From assembly GCF_001404985.1 (NCBI RefSeq), contig NZ_JRLF01000012.1:62001-126000 (forward strand): a DNA stretch of 64,000 nucleotides. The letters are read 5' to 3'. This DNA comes from Flavobacterium aquidurense (GTDB lineage: Bacteria > Bacteroidota > Bacteroidia > Flavobacteriales > Flavobacteriaceae). Made by a program: the position numbers and the translations under genes. A model generated the notes under the pieces. It searched no databases, was not told where the DNA came from, and worked only from the letters and a program-made list of their open reading frames with translations. Shown here one piece after another: positions 1-9,245 of this stretch (the stretch's first letter is position 1; every line of letters begins with the position of its first letter).

Positions 1-920
1 AGAGCTATTGCTCCATAAAATGTTGTTGTAAATTTAGGATCTGCAATATCTTTTTCCTTAAAAACATCTTTGATTTTTCTATTTGTAGTCGAGAAATTAC
101 GAACCAGAGTCGTCCCTGCGGTAGGTTCTAAGGTCCAGTGTTCACCAAATTTTAGTTGAGGTCTTAAGCCTGCAATAATTTGCTGATATCCTAATAATGA
201 AGATTTATTTCCAATTTTGGTTTCTGCCGTCATTCCGCTTAATTCTACTACAGCCTTTAAATCAAAAGTATCAGACATTCTATAACCTGCTTCTGCGCCT
301 TCAGGAAAAGCAATCCTGAAATGTAAAGCTCCTTTAGATTCCCAATTAAAATAAATTCCCGGAAGTACCATAGGAACACCAAAACTATTGGTTAAAACCG
401 GTCCTATACCTAAAGCCAGATTAGGATTGAATTGTTTTATAAAAAGAACACCACCTTGTATCAGGACATCATCTTTATTAATCTCGACCATATCTGTATA
501 AACACCAACAGAAGCCAGGATCAATAAAGACCAGGAGGGAGAAATGGATCGTAAATGTTTAACGCCAATTTGTGTATTAAGAAGTTCTTTAGGAAACCCT
601 GCCTGAAATTCTATTGGAAGATCCTGAATTTGATAATTCTTGTTTTCCATTCTGGCATAACTTCCATTAAGAAAAACGGACCAAAGCCTTGGATGATTGT
701 ATTTGTCCATTTTTAAAGAAAGAGGTACTTCAAAAGCTATTTGGGCTCTTTTAAAATTACTTTCGGCATTTGTTTTAGTACTGTCCATTGGCCGTACGTA
801 TTTCGAAAAAGGAACATAATCGACTTTGAATTCACCTGAGATTCCGGATTGTGACCTTGCGGTAAGTGAAACTAATAGAAAAAGAAAAAGCTGTGTGAGA
901 TAAAAAACTGTTTTGTTCAT
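1..920 (-). CDS. Outer-membrane protein, DUF6268-like, 3' end outside window
   Basis: The reading frame opens at an ATG at 920 and runs off the left edge after about 306 codons, so the C terminus is missing. The start MNKTVFYLTQLFLFLLVSL followed by TARSQ looks like a Sec signal peptide. The rest is made of alternating polar/hydrophobic stretches typical of outer-membrane beta-barrel strands (for example GVLFIKQFNPNLALGIGPVL). It resembles the Bacteroidota DUF6268 barrel family; that is a recognition call and no function is known to me. It is read on the minus strand and is followed upstream by another small barrel protein, but a terminator separates the two. Confidence 0.75.
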   Translation of the reverse strand, partial: MNKTVFYLTQLFLFLLVSLTARSQSGISGEFKVDYVPFSKYVRPMDSTKTNAESNFKRAQIAFEVPLSLKMDKYNHPRLWSVFLNGSYARMENKNYQIQDLPIEFQAGFPKELLNTQIGVKHLRSISPSWSLLILASVGVYTDMVEINKDDVLIQGGVLFIKQFNPNLALGIGPVLTNSFGVPMVLPGIYFNWESKGALHFRIAFPEGAEAGYRMSDTFDLKAVVELSGMTAETKIGNKSSLLGYQQIIAGLRPQLKFGEHWTLEPTAGTTLVRNFSTTNRKIKDVFKEKDIADPKFTTTFYGAIA

Positions 921-1020
921 GATTTGATTAATTTTTCTGCGAATTACCGCGTTCTAAATCAATCTTAAAAAATCATTTGACTAATGGTGCTTATGTTTTG
1001 ACCAATGGTATAAAACAACT

Positions 1021-1052
1021 AAACCCGAGAGACTATGCGATCTCTCGGGTTT
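1021..1052 (-). terminator. Intrinsic terminator of the 172-aa barrel gene
   Basis: A perfect 12-bp stem pairs 1021-1032 with 1041-1052 around an 8-nt loop. It lies 37 bp past the stop of the minus-strand gene at 1089. Confidence 0.8.
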
Positions 1053-1088
1053 ATACCAAAAACAAAAAAATAAAATAAACCTTTTCTT

Positions 1089-1607
1089 TTATAAATCAAA
1101 ACCGTATGCTAAACGTAAAGCAACCTGGTTGGTTTTGAATTTGTTATAGTCCTCATAACGAACACTGATGTCAATGTATTTGTTGGCGTATCCAATTCCT
1201 GGCGCCCATAAAAAAGTAGTTTGATCGTAACCGTTTGTAACAGCAAAACCAGCACCAACTTCTCCTAAAACATAAAATTGATCTTCCCAAATAAAGGCTT
1301 TAAAACCAGCTTTTGCAGGAATAAATCCAAGGTCTTTTGCATCAACTCCATTTTCATCTTTTCCCATAAATAAATTGGTAAAACCTGTTGTAAGGGTCAA
1401 TGATGTTCTTTTAGTTAAATCATATTGTAAACGTACATCACCACCCAAAGCCCAATCGTAAGCGTTGTCTGTAGGAAGTCCTCCGTTTAATCCAAATCCT
1501 AATCTAAAACCCTGATCGTAATTTTTAACTTCACTGTCTTGAGCGAAAGTAGTATTGGCGTATAATAAAGCGAAAGCAGCTAGGCATAACATTTGTAATT
1601 TTCTCAT
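1089..1607 (-). CDS. Small outer-membrane beta-barrel protein
   Basis: A 172-aa protein with a clear signal peptide (MRKLQMLCLAAFALLYANTT, then FAQ). The remainder is built of short amphipathic beta strands and ends in RLAYGFDL, a terminal-strand pattern seen in porin-like barrels. Phrases such as GFGLNGGLPTDNAYDWALGG match the Bacteroidota outer-membrane beta-barrel superfamily. At this length an 8-stranded barrel is likely. Substrate and partner are unknown. It has its own terminator and a 190-bp upstream gap, so it is probably a single-gene unit. Confidence 0.75.
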   Translation of the reverse strand: MRKLQMLCLAAFALLYANTTFAQDSEVKNYDQGFRLGFGLNGGLPTDNAYDWALGGDVRLQYDLTKRTSLTLTTGFTNLFMGKDENGVDAKDLGFIPAKAGFKAFIWEDQFYVLGEVGAGFAVTNGYDQTTFLWAPGIGYANKYIDISVRYEDYNKFKTNQVALRLAYGFDL

Positions 1608-1769
1608 GACAATTTTTTTTGAATTTTTAATACTGTAAAAATACTTTCAAGCCCTAAGGAGGTTGTTATATAATTTTTAATAATTGTTATATAATATTAG
1701 TGTTCGTGTAAAATCGTCTTAATATTAGCTTATGTTTTTAATAATATCAAAGAATCCAAAGCTTCTGAT

Positions 1770-1777
1770 TATCTTTG
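1770..1777 (+). promoter_or_regulatory. TAnnTTTG box before the MATE gene
   Basis: TATCTTTG matches the Bacteroidota -7 consensus and ends 20 bp before the GTG start at 1798. I see no convincing TTG at the expected -33 distance. Confidence 0.55.
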
Positions 1778-1797
1778 CCGACTAAAAAAGATTACAA

Positions 1798-3183
1798 GTG
1801 AATTTTGCGCAGTATACAAAGGAGTTTTCATATAATTTAAGATTAGCATACCCTATTATATTAGGAATGGTTGGCCATACCTTAATAGGTATAGTCGATA
1901 ATATAATGGTAGGGAAATTAGGAAGTACAGAGCTCGCAGCTGTTTCATTGGGAAACAGCATGATTTTTATCGCGATGTCGTTAGGAATTGGTTTTTCGAC
2001 AGCAATTACGCCAATTGTGGCCGAAGGCGATGCAGAGAAAAATGACAGCAAGATTCGTTCAGCATTTCATCATGGTTTATTTTTGTGTACTGTTTTAGGA
2101 CTGGTACTTTTTGGTGTAATTGTTCTGGCAAAACCTATAATGGAATTGCTGCAACAACCTGCAGATGTAATCGCACTTGCAAAACCATATCTTGATTGGG
2201 TAGCTTTCTCCTTAATTCCTTTAATCATGTATCAGGGATACAAACAATTTGCTGACGGATTATCGTTGACAAAATATTCAATGTATGCCATGATTATGGC
2301 AAATGTGCTGCATGTTGGGATTAATTATATGTTGATATATGGAATCTGGATTTTTCCTAAAATGGGAATCATAGGAGCAGCTTTAGGAACCGTTATTTCA
2401 AGAATATTTTTAGTAATGTTCATGCATATTATGTTGTCGAGAAGAAACGACTTAAAGCGTTTCTTTAAAAATTTCAGTTTTGACGAGATTAAAAAAGAAA
2501 CCATAAAAAAAATCATAAGTATAGGATTTCCGTCGGCAATGCAAATGCTTTTTGAAGTCGTTTTGTTTACGGCATCAATCTGGCTTTGTGGTAATATTGG
2601 TAAAACGAGTCAGGCAGCCAATCAAATTGCTTTAAGCCTTGCATCACTGACTTTTATGTTTGCAATGGGATTAAGTGTAACTTCGATGATCAGAGTAAGT
2701 AATCAAAGAGGTTTGCAGGATTTTAAAAACTTAATTGTTGTAGCGCGTTCTATATTTTTATTGGCCATTATAATAGAGACTATTTTTGCTGTTTTATTTG
2801 TGGCTTTCCATAATTTTCTTCCTCATATCTTTTTAAATATGGAGAACAGTGGACAAATTCTCGATAATAGCGAAGTAATATCTATAGCATCGAAATTGCT
2901 TTTGATAGCAGCAGTTTTTCAAATTTCTGACGGAATTCAGGTAGTGGTTCTTGGAGCTTTGAGAGGATTGCAAGATGTAAAAGTTCCTATGTACATCACA
3001 TTTGTGGCGTATTGGGTTATAGGTTTTCCTATTTCATATTATCTGGCTGAATATACTGAATTAAAGGCGCAGGGAGTTTGGATCGGGCTTTTGGCAGGAT
3101 TAACGTCTGCAGCAATTTTTCTGTATATTCGTTTTCATTACCTTACAAAAAAATTAATCCAAAATTCACTTTCAAATAGTTAA
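1798..3183 (+). CDS. MATE family multidrug/Na+ antiporter
   Basis: 461 aa, about the normal MATE length, with roughly 12 hydrophobic helices. The N-terminal stretch YPIILGMVGHTLIGIVDNIM and the later GALRGLQDVKVP motif are characteristic of NorM-like MATE exporters, which expel cationic drugs or metabolites in exchange for Na+ or H+ at the inner membrane. The start is a GTG at 1798. No in-frame ATG lies nearby and the TATCTTTG box sits directly upstream, which supports it. The substrate cannot be read from sequence. The next gene begins 101 bp downstream on the same strand. Confidence 0.9.
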   Translation: MNFAQYTKEFSYNLRLAYPIILGMVGHTLIGIVDNIMVGKLGSTELAAVSLGNSMIFIAMSLGIGFSTAITPIVAEGDAEKNDSKIRSAFHHGLFLCTVLGLVLFGVIVLAKPIMELLQQPADVIALAKPYLDWVAFSLIPLIMYQGYKQFADGLSLTKYSMYAMIMANVLHVGINYMLIYGIWIFPKMGIIGAALGTVISRIFLVMFMHIMLSRRNDLKRFFKNFSFDEIKKETIKKIISIGFPSAMQMLFEVVLFTASIWLCGNIGKTSQAANQIALSLASLTFMFAMGLSVTSMIRVSNQRGLQDFKNLIVVARSIFLLAIIIETIFAVLFVAFHNFLPHIFLNMENSGQILDNSEVISIASKLLLIAAVFQISDGIQVVVLGALRGLQDVKVPMYITFVAYWVIGFPISYYLAEYTELKAQGVWIGLLAGLTSAAIFLYIRFHYLTKKLIQNSLSNS

Positions 3184-3284
3184 ATTTGAAACTTGAATAA
3201 AATTACCACAGATTGTCTAAAGAATTATTTTAAAGTGCAATCAGTGGAAAAAGAAGATAAGAACAAAATAACAAATAAATAAAA

Positions 3285-3512
3285 ATGGAATTACCTAAAT
3301 TTTTACTCGGAGACAACACTGATTTTCCAGATGATATTTTCATCATTCACCTTGATTACCCAAGATTTATTATCAACTTAAAAGATGATGAGGTTGAGTT
3401 TATGGAAGAAGCAGAAGATCTTGACGAAGCAGAATTAAATGCCGAAATGGAAGGTTTAATTGTTCTTGCGAATGAATTTTACGACAGGGAAATAAAACGT
3501 TACGAAGAATAA
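3285..3512 (+). CDS. Small acidic conserved protein
   Basis: 75 aa, very acidic, with no signal peptide or membrane helix. A hydrophobic middle (DIFIIHLDYPRFIINL) is followed by a glutamate/aspartate-rich helix. I recognise it as a small protein of the type conserved in Flavobacteriia but can assign no function. It lies between the MATE exporter and the LTA-synthase-like gene on the same strand, with gaps of 101 and 49 bp, so co-transcription with the downstream gene is plausible. Confidence 0.65.
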   Translation: MELPKFLLGDNTDFPDDIFIIHLDYPRFIINLKDDEVEFMEEAEDLDEAELNAEMEGLIVLANEFYDREIKRYEE

Positions 3513-3561
3513 AAACGAATAACTGTTCGTCTTATTATCTGTCTAAATATAAAATCATCTA

Positions 3562-5496
3562 ATGAAAAAATTAAGTTATTTAAAACCTATTTTCAATTTT
3601 ATCTTAATCGGATTATTGATTACAACTTTAAGTAGAATATTTCTGTTTTTTCTTTTTAAAGAAAGAGTAGAGCAGACACCGGATTTCTGGTATATCTTTC
3701 CAATCGGACTTCGAATGGATTTGATTTTATTGTGTTATTTGTCATTTCTGCCGGCAGTTTTAATTACTTTTCTGCCGAATAGAGCACTGAAGTTTACCAA
3801 TAATTTTTTGGTGATTTATAGCTTTTTATTTCTGTTTCTTATTCTTTTTGTAGAATTGGCTTCGCCGGATTTTGTGAAACAATACGATACAAGACCAAAC
3901 AAGATTTTCTTAGATTATCTTATTTATCCTAAAGAAGTTGTTGGGATGCTTTTAAAAAGCTACCTGACTTCGATCATTGTCACTTTTATAATTTTAGGAG
4001 TTGTATTGTATTTTGCTTTCAAGAAAGGTAAAAAGTATTTTCATACTACAAGTACCGAATATAAATTCAAACTGATAGCTTTTCCATTAGTTGCTTTTTT
4101 ATTGTTTTTTGGAGCCCGTTCAAGTCTTACTTCAAAACGTCCTATCAATGCCAGTAATGCAGTTTTCTCAACAGATCAGTTAACGAATACTTTGGGATTA
4201 AATTCATTTTATACCGTAGCTTTTGCAGCTTATTCGATTAAAAATGAAGGAAACACGAAGATGTATGGTAAAATGGAGGAAGCCGAAGCAATTGCTCGTG
4301 TAAAAAAATACATGATTGCCGGACCAAATGATTTTACAGATGCTGAGATTCCGTTTCTTCATGTGCAGAAACCGGATACACTTTTAAAGAAACCATATAA
4401 TTTAGTAATTTTTCTACAAGAAAGTTTAGGTGCTGAATATGTTGGGATTTTAGGTGGAAAACCACTAACGCCTGAATTTGATAAACTATCAAAAGAAGGA
4501 TTGTTGTTTACGAATTTATATTGCACGGGAACTAGAAGTGTGCGTGGAATTGAAGCTGTGGTAACCGGATTTTTACCTTCACCATCAGAAAGTGTTGTAA
4601 AACTTGGAAACTCTCAACAGGGATTTTTTACACTTGCTGATGCTTTAAAACAAAAAGGATACGATACCAGTTTTATTTATGGCGGAATGGCTAATTTTGA
4701 TAACATGGCTTCGTTTTTTAATGGAAATGGTTTTGAAGATATTGTAGATCAGGAAGATTTTGACTCAGATGGAAATAAATATGCGTTTAAAGGAACCTGG
4801 GGTTATTCTGATGAAGATTTAGTAACTAAAGCAAATAATTATTTTAAAGGAAAAGGAGATAAACCCTTCTTTTCATTAATGTTCTCAACTTCAAATCACG
4901 AGCCTTTTGAATATCCGGCAGGAAGAATCAAACCGTATGACAAAATACCTGCAACGGTAAATAATGCCATGAAATATGCTGATTTCTCTATTGGAAAGTT
5001 TTTTGAAATGGCTAAAAAAGAACCGTATTTCAAAAACACTATTTTTATTGTAATAGCAGATCACAATACAAGGACTTACGGAAAAAATTTAGTTCCAATT
5101 AATAAATTTCATATTCCGGCTTTGATTATGGGACCAGGAGTTCAAAAAGGAACTGTTTATAACAAACTTGCAAGTCAGATCGATATTCCACCAACGCTAT
5201 TAAGCTATTTAGGAGTTCCGTTTGAAACACCAATGGTAGGAAGAAATCTAAATAAATTAGATCCAAAAACACAAGGAAGATCAATCATGCAGTTTAATGA
5301 TATCAATGCTTTCAGAGTCGAAAATCAAGTTGTAATCATGCAGCCTAATTTGAAACCTTTGCAATTCGAAATCAAAAATGATACGACTTTAGTTCCTGTA
5401 AAATTAAATGAAGAATTAGCAAAAGATGCTTTGGCACATGTAATTACAGCAGGAAATTTATATAAAGAGAATAAGTATAAGTTGAGGAAGAAATAG
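3562..5496 (+). CDS. LTA synthase-like membrane sulfatase / phosphoglycerol transferase
   Basis: 644 aa with about five N-terminal membrane helices (residues 10-185) and a periplasmic alkaline-phosphatase/sulfatase fold (about 278-600). Glu287 in FLQESLG is a likely metal ligand. Thr324 in the TGTRSVRG motif is the likely nucleophile, and IADHNTRTYGK carries the second metal site. The family moves phosphoglycerol or phosphoethanolamine onto periplasmic glycans or lipids (LtaS/MdoB type). Gram-negative Bacteroidota have no teichoic acid, so the acceptor here is unknown. It ends in a convergent repeat facing meaB. Confidence 0.85.
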   Translation: MKKLSYLKPIFNFILIGLLITTLSRIFLFFLFKERVEQTPDFWYIFPIGLRMDLILLCYLSFLPAVLITFLPNRALKFTNNFLVIYSFLFLFLILFVELASPDFVKQYDTRPNKIFLDYLIYPKEVVGMLLKSYLTSIIVTFIILGVVLYFAFKKGKKYFHTTSTEYKFKLIAFPLVAFLLFFGARSSLTSKRPINASNAVFSTDQLTNTLGLNSFYTVAFAAYSIKNEGNTKMYGKMEEAEAIARVKKYMIAGPNDFTDAEIPFLHVQKPDTLLKKPYNLVIFLQESLGAEYVGILGGKPLTPEFDKLSKEGLLFTNLYCTGTRSVRGIEAVVTGFLPSPSESVVKLGNSQQGFFTLADALKQKGYDTSFIYGGMANFDNMASFFNGNGFEDIVDQEDFDSDGNKYAFKGTWGYSDEDLVTKANNYFKGKGDKPFFSLMFSTSNHEPFEYPAGRIKPYDKIPATVNNAMKYADFSIGKFFEMAKKEPYFKNTIFIVIADHNTRTYGKNLVPINKFHIPALIMGPGVQKGTVYNKLASQIDIPPTLLSYLGVPFETPMVGRNLNKLDPKTQGRSIMQFNDINAFRVENQVVIMQPNLKPLQFEIKNDTTLVPVKLNEELAKDALAHVITAGNLYKENKYKLRKK

Positions 5497-5578
5497 GTTC
5501 AAAGGAACATAGATGCAAAGGTTCAAAGAAACAAAGCGTAAAAAACTTTGTAGCTTTGAACCTTTGCTACTTTGAACC
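5497..5578. repeat. Word-palindrome repeat, GGTTCAAAG type
   Basis: The left arm repeats the word CAAAGGTTCAAAG. The right arm (CTTTGAACCTTTG and similar) is its reverse complement. It lies at a convergent gene junction and overlaps the last codons of meaB. Confidence 0.75.
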
Positions 5579-6664
5579 TTTATTAAAATATAACGACAAC
5601 AAACTCTGAGCAGCTGCAAAAGGTGATATTTCATCGTTTTGCACTGCTTTTTTGTTTTGTTCTAATTGCGAAATAATCTCAGGCTGATTGTAGAAATTCA
5701 ATTTTAATTGCTCGTTAATTGTTTCCATCATCCAGAAATGATTTTGTTCTTTCCTTTTTTCCTGGAAGAAACCGGATTGATTTGTCAGTTCAAAATATTG
5801 AGAAATTGTATTCCAAATTTCAGCAATGCCTTCTTTTGTAATAGCGCTGCAAGTCGTGACTTTTGGCTGCCAGTTTGATTTTTTTGGAGGGAATAAGTGC
5901 AAAGCCCTGTTGAATTCCAGTTTTGCCTGATTTGCTTTTTTTATATTATCTCCGTCAGCTTTATTGATGACAATTGCATCTGCCATTTCCATAATACCAC
6001 GTTTAATGCCTTGAAGTTCATCGCCGGCACCGGAAATTTTCAATAATAAAAAAAAGTCAACCATACTATGAACGGCAGTTTCACTTTGTCCAACACCAAC
6101 TGTTTCGATAATGATTGTATCAAAACCTGCGGCTTCACATAAAATGATTGATTCACGTGTTTTTCTGGCTACACCGCCCAGTGTATCTCCGGAAGCGCTT
6201 GGTCTTATAAAAGCGTTTTCATCCTTTACTAATTCTTCCATGCGTGTTTTATCTCCAAGAATACTTCCGTGTGAAAGTGAACTACTTGGATCAACGGCCA
6301 GAACAGCAACTTTTTTACCCAGTTGAGTCAGGAAACTTCCAAAAGCTTCAATAAAAGTACTTTTGCCAACACCAGGAACTCCTGTGATTCCTATTCTGAT
6401 AGATTTATTTGCATAGGGCAAACAGCCATTAATGACTTCGTTTGCTTTTGCAGTGTGAGTAGAATTTGTACTTTCTACCAAAGTTATGGCGCGGCTAAGG
6501 GATGTAATATTTCCGTTTATAATACCGTCAATCATTTCAATAGAAGAGGGTTGTTGTCTTCTGTTTTTTTTAATTAGATTGATAGCAGCATCATTGGTGA
6601 TTTCAGGTGGTGAAATCCCGGCTTTTTCTTGTAAACTGCTGGATTGATTTTTTGAACTTGACAA
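5567..6664 (-). CDS. meaB: MeaB/ArgK-type GTPase, methylmalonyl-CoA mutase chaperone
   Basis: 365 aa. The P-loop GVPGVGKST is at residues 95-103, and DPSSSLSHGSILGDKTRM carries the family-specific switch. The MeaB/ArgK G3E GTPases protect and reload the B12-dependent methylmalonyl-CoA mutase. No mutase gene lies in the window, but a PduO-type adenosyltransferase sits at 30523. The start is a TTG at 6664; the next in-frame ATG would remove about 43 residues. The C-terminal residues KGSK and the stop lie in the convergent repeat, so the tail has been rewritten by it. Confidence 0.92.
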   Translation of the reverse strand: MSSSKNQSSSLQEKAGISPPEITNDAAINLIKKNRRQQPSSIEMIDGIINGNITSLSRAITLVESTNSTHTAKANEVINGCLPYANKSIRIGITGVPGVGKSTFIEAFGSFLTQLGKKVAVLAVDPSSSLSHGSILGDKTRMEELVKDENAFIRPSASGDTLGGVARKTRESIILCEAAGFDTIIIETVGVGQSETAVHSMVDFFLLLKISGAGDELQGIKRGIMEMADAIVINKADGDNIKKANQAKLEFNRALHLFPPKKSNWQPKVTTCSAITKEGIAEIWNTISQYFELTNQSGFFQEKRKEQNHFWMMETINEQLKLNFYNQPEIISQLEQNKKAVQNDEISPFAAAQSLLSLYFNKGSK

Positions 6665-6702
6665 AATGTACTTTTTGATACTGTAAAAGTACAGAAAACA
6701 AA

Positions 6703-6741
6703 AACAGTTTCAAAAAGACAATTAACCCTTTTGAAACTGTT
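6703..6741 (-). terminator. Intrinsic terminator after the NAD(P)-binding gene
   Basis: A 13-bp stem pairs 6703-6715 with 6729-6741 (AACAGTTTCAAAA and its complement). It separates the 6814-7455 gene from meaB. Confidence 0.65.
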
Positions 6742-6813
6742 GAGTTTGTTTACCACGAATGAAATACAGTACTTGCTTTTATTCTTAGTAATCTAATTCG
6801 TGAAAATCGTGTT

Positions 6814-7455
6814 TTAATAAGCTGCTGTAAAACGAACTTGGTGGTGTTTTGCGTTTTCGGCTTCATCAGCAATTACAACTGCTAAATCTTCAACTGAAAG
6901 TATACTTCTTTGCTCGTCATTAAATACCGGATTGTCCAGACCTAAACGATATTTTCCTGTTCTTCCGGTTGTAATTCCCTGATGCATTTCAAAAGCCGGA
7001 CTAAAAAATGCCCAGTCTAATTCTTTTTCTTCTTTAATAATATTTAGATAATCCCTTGCAGCTGTTGCACCGGCATGATATTCTTTAGGAAAATCAGGTG
7101 TGTCAACTGCTTGCAAACCCGGAGCTACAAATAAACTTCCTGCTCCTCCAATTGTAATAAAACGTTTAACACCGGATTTTTTCACCGCTTCCTGAATGGC
7201 TTTAGATCCTGCAATAAAATCATCGTAAATATTTGGATTCGTCCAACCTGAATTATAAGCATTGATTACAACGTCGTTTCCTTTTAGAATTTCTGCCAAA
7301 GCATCAACATTAAAAATATCAGCACTTTTCCAGGTTGCATTTGTTGTGTCTTTTGGGTTTCTTGCAATTGCAGTAATGTCATGATTTCTGTTTGCTAATT
7401 CGTTTAAAATGGCTGAGCCTACAAATCCTGTTGCTCCAATAATTGCGATTTTCAT
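6814..7455 (-). CDS. NAD(P)-binding epimerase-like protein (YwnB type)
   Basis: 213 aa. It opens with MKIAIIGATGFVGSAIL, the Rossmann GxxGxxG nucleotide-binding loop. This belongs to the atypical short-chain dehydrogenase/NmrA-like group, many of which are redox sensors or quinone reductases. An Rrf2-family regulator lies 56 bp upstream on the same strand. The same pairing occurs as ywnA-ywnB in Bacillus, so I infer the regulator controls this gene. The substrate is unknown. A terminator follows at 6703-6741. Confidence 0.82.
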   Translation of the reverse strand: MKIAIIGATGFVGSAILNELANRNHDITAIARNPKDTTNATWKSADIFNVDALAEILKGNDVVINAYNSGWTNPNIYDDFIAGSKAIQEAVKKSGVKRFITIGGAGSLFVAPGLQAVDTPDFPKEYHAGATAARDYLNIIKEEKELDWAFFSPAFEMHQGITTGRTGKYRLGLDNPVFNDEQRSILSVEDLAVVIADEAENAKHHQVRFTAAY

Positions 7456-7511
7456 AATATATTATATTTAATTAGTAATAAAAAATGTTACAGTTTTAGG
7501 TAAAAAAAGGT

Positions 7512-7919
7512 TTAGAATTGATTTGAAAAATCTTCGAGAGAAATACCGTCTAATTGCAAGCTCACTTTTTGATTCATGTCAGCATATAAAGCACTCAAAT
7601 TTTGATTGATTTTTTTACCAACGGGACAATCCGGATTAGGCTGATTTTTTGCATAGCCAAGATTGATGGTTTCAAAAGTCATTTCGAAAATTTCTTTTAA
7701 TGTAATTTTAGTGGAGTCTACCGCTAATTTTGTTCCTCCGTTTTTACCTTCTTTACTTTCTACAATATGATGTGCTTTTAAGTTGGCAATTTCTTTTCGA
7801 ACCAAAACAGGATTCAAATTAATGCTTCCCGCAATAAATTCAGATGATAAATAATCATTAGGGAATTTAGTGAGTAAAGTAAGAATGTGAATCGTTATGG
7901 CAAATTTACCTGAAATCAT
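7512..7919 (-). CDS. Rrf2 family transcriptional regulator
   Basis: 135 aa with the Rrf2 winged helix: a helix-turn-helix around residues 24-50, then the wing GKNGGTKLA (about 58-66). Iron-sulfur Rrf2 proteins (IscR, NsrR) use three clustered cysteines. This one has a single Cys98, in the PDCPVG segment where the cluster would be, so it more likely senses electrophiles or oxidants through one thiol, as YwnA-type members may. It is the first gene of the pair with the 6814-7455 oxidoreductase. A TACATTTG box lies 20 bp upstream, inside a short imperfect palindrome that could be its own operator. Confidence 0.88.
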   Translation of the reverse strand: MISGKFAITIHILTLLTKFPNDYLSSEFIAGSINLNPVLVRKEIANLKAHHIVESKEGKNGGTKLAVDSTKITLKEIFEMTFETINLGYAKNQPNPDCPVGKKINQNLSALYADMNQKVSLQLDGISLEDFSNQF

Positions 7920-7938
7920 ACTGTAATAAAATATGTTA

Positions 7939-7946
7939 CAAATGTA
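7939..7946 (-). promoter_or_regulatory. TAnnTTTG box before the Rrf2 gene
   Basis: TACATTTG on the minus strand, 20 bp upstream of the ATG. The surrounding TGTTACAAATGTAAT is nearly palindromic, as expected for an autoregulated Rrf2 operator. Confidence 0.5.
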
Positions 7947-8098
7947 ATTATGTTTGAGAGAAAAAAAAAGTTTTTAACGAAAAATTAATTTTTAACATAA
8001 ATGCTATTAAGCTTTTAAAATAAAAACAATTTCAAAAGCTCCTTCTTTTTTATTAATGCTAGATTTGTAATTAATTAGCAACTTTATCCATTACAACA

Positions 8099-9181
8099 AT
8101 GAAATTTATAGTAAGCTTTGTATTTTTCTGCTGTTTACCCATTTTAATATCGGGACAAAATCATGCTCAGTTTGCTGACTCAATTCGGGTATCGAATGCA
8201 ATTCCTGAACTGAGTTATGCCGTGATATCAGGAGATAAGATTTTAGAAATTAAAGCATTGGGGGTACATTCAGTTGATCTCAAAGATGTTGCTGATTTAA
8301 ATGATCGATTTCATATTGGATCTAACACAAAAGCAATGACGGCATTTATAATTGCTAAATATGTTGAGAAAGGAAAATTAAAGTGGAATACGAAATTCTT
8401 TGATTTGTTTCCGGATTTAAAGAAAGCATCAAAGGCGGAATATTATGAGATAACGCTCGAAAAACTAGTATCTCATCAAGCCGGAATTCAGCCTTTTCAA
8501 GGAGAAAATGATCCAATAATTCCAGACTTTAAAGGAAACCCAAAAGAAAAAAGAGATCAGTTTGGCAAATACATACTAACATTAGATCCTGTCGAAATTA
8601 ACTCAGAGCATAAATATGTATATTCTAATGCTGGCTATACTTTAGCAACCATGATGACTGAAAAAGTTACCGGTAAAAGTTGGGAACAATTGGTAGATAT
8701 AGTTTTTAATAAAGATTTAAAACTGAACGTTAAGTTATCATGGCCTGAAAATCAAATTGCAAAAGATACCTGGGGACATTCATTTGAAAATAATAAATTA
8801 ACTCCTGTTCCTTCAAACACAGATTATCGTTTGGATTATACAGAACCGGCTGGCGATATTAATATTAAACTTACGGATTATATCAGGTTTATTCAGCTTA
8901 ATATTCAGGGACTTCAGGGGCATGATAATTACTTAAAAGCTACTACCTATACTTTTATTCATAAAGGTATTGCAGGATATTCTCTGGGATGGTTTAATAG
9001 TTATGAGAACAATCAGGATTTTTCTACACATTCCGGAACTGCGGGAACTTATTATACAATTGCAGCGATTGATAGAAAAAAAGGTATTGGTTATATTATT
9101 TTTACCAATTCTTTTAATGAAGCGACGGTAAACGGAGTACGATTAATAATGAGAAAATTAAAAAAAGATTATGGCAGTTAA
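8099..9181 (+). CDS. Secreted serine hydrolase, class C beta-lactamase family
   Basis: 360 aa with an N-terminal signal sequence (MKFIVSFVFFCCLPILISGQ). The catalytic SxxK is S75-N-T-K78, the YxN motif is in YSNAGY (about residue 175), and the HxG-type third motif is HSGTAG near the C terminus. The family includes beta-lactamases, DD-peptidases and esterases. Such short single-domain members in Bacteroidota are more often esterases or peptidases than resistance enzymes. It stands alone, 180 bp from the divergent Rrf2 operon. Confidence 0.85.
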   Translation: MKFIVSFVFFCCLPILISGQNHAQFADSIRVSNAIPELSYAVISGDKILEIKALGVHSVDLKDVADLNDRFHIGSNTKAMTAFIIAKYVEKGKLKWNTKFFDLFPDLKKASKAEYYEITLEKLVSHQAGIQPFQGENDPIIPDFKGNPKEKRDQFGKYILTLDPVEINSEHKYVYSNAGYTLATMMTEKVTGKSWEQLVDIVFNKDLKLNVKLSWPENQIAKDTWGHSFENNKLTPVPSNTDYRLDYTEPAGDINIKLTDYIRFIQLNIQGLQGHDNYLKATTYTFIHKGIAGYSLGWFNSYENNQDFSTHSGTAGTYYTIAAIDRKKGIGYIIFTNSFNEATVNGVRLIMRKLKKDYGS

Positions 9182-9223
9182 CATGTTTTGTCAGGGTTTA
9201 AAATACAGCTATTTATAAATTCT

Positions 9224-9231
9224 TATTTTTG
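9224..9231 (+). promoter_or_regulatory. TAnnTTTG box before the AEC transporter
   Basis: TATTTTTG lies 14 bp before the ATG at 9246, so the AEC gene and the following MFS gene probably start a new transcript here. Confidence 0.5.
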
Positions 9232-9245
9232 ATGCTTTTACCGCC

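Noticed and set aside
3206..3247. CCACAGATTG/CAATCAGTGG inverted repeat after the MATE gene
   Set aside because: It has one mismatch, a 22-nt loop and no U run, so I did not call a terminator.
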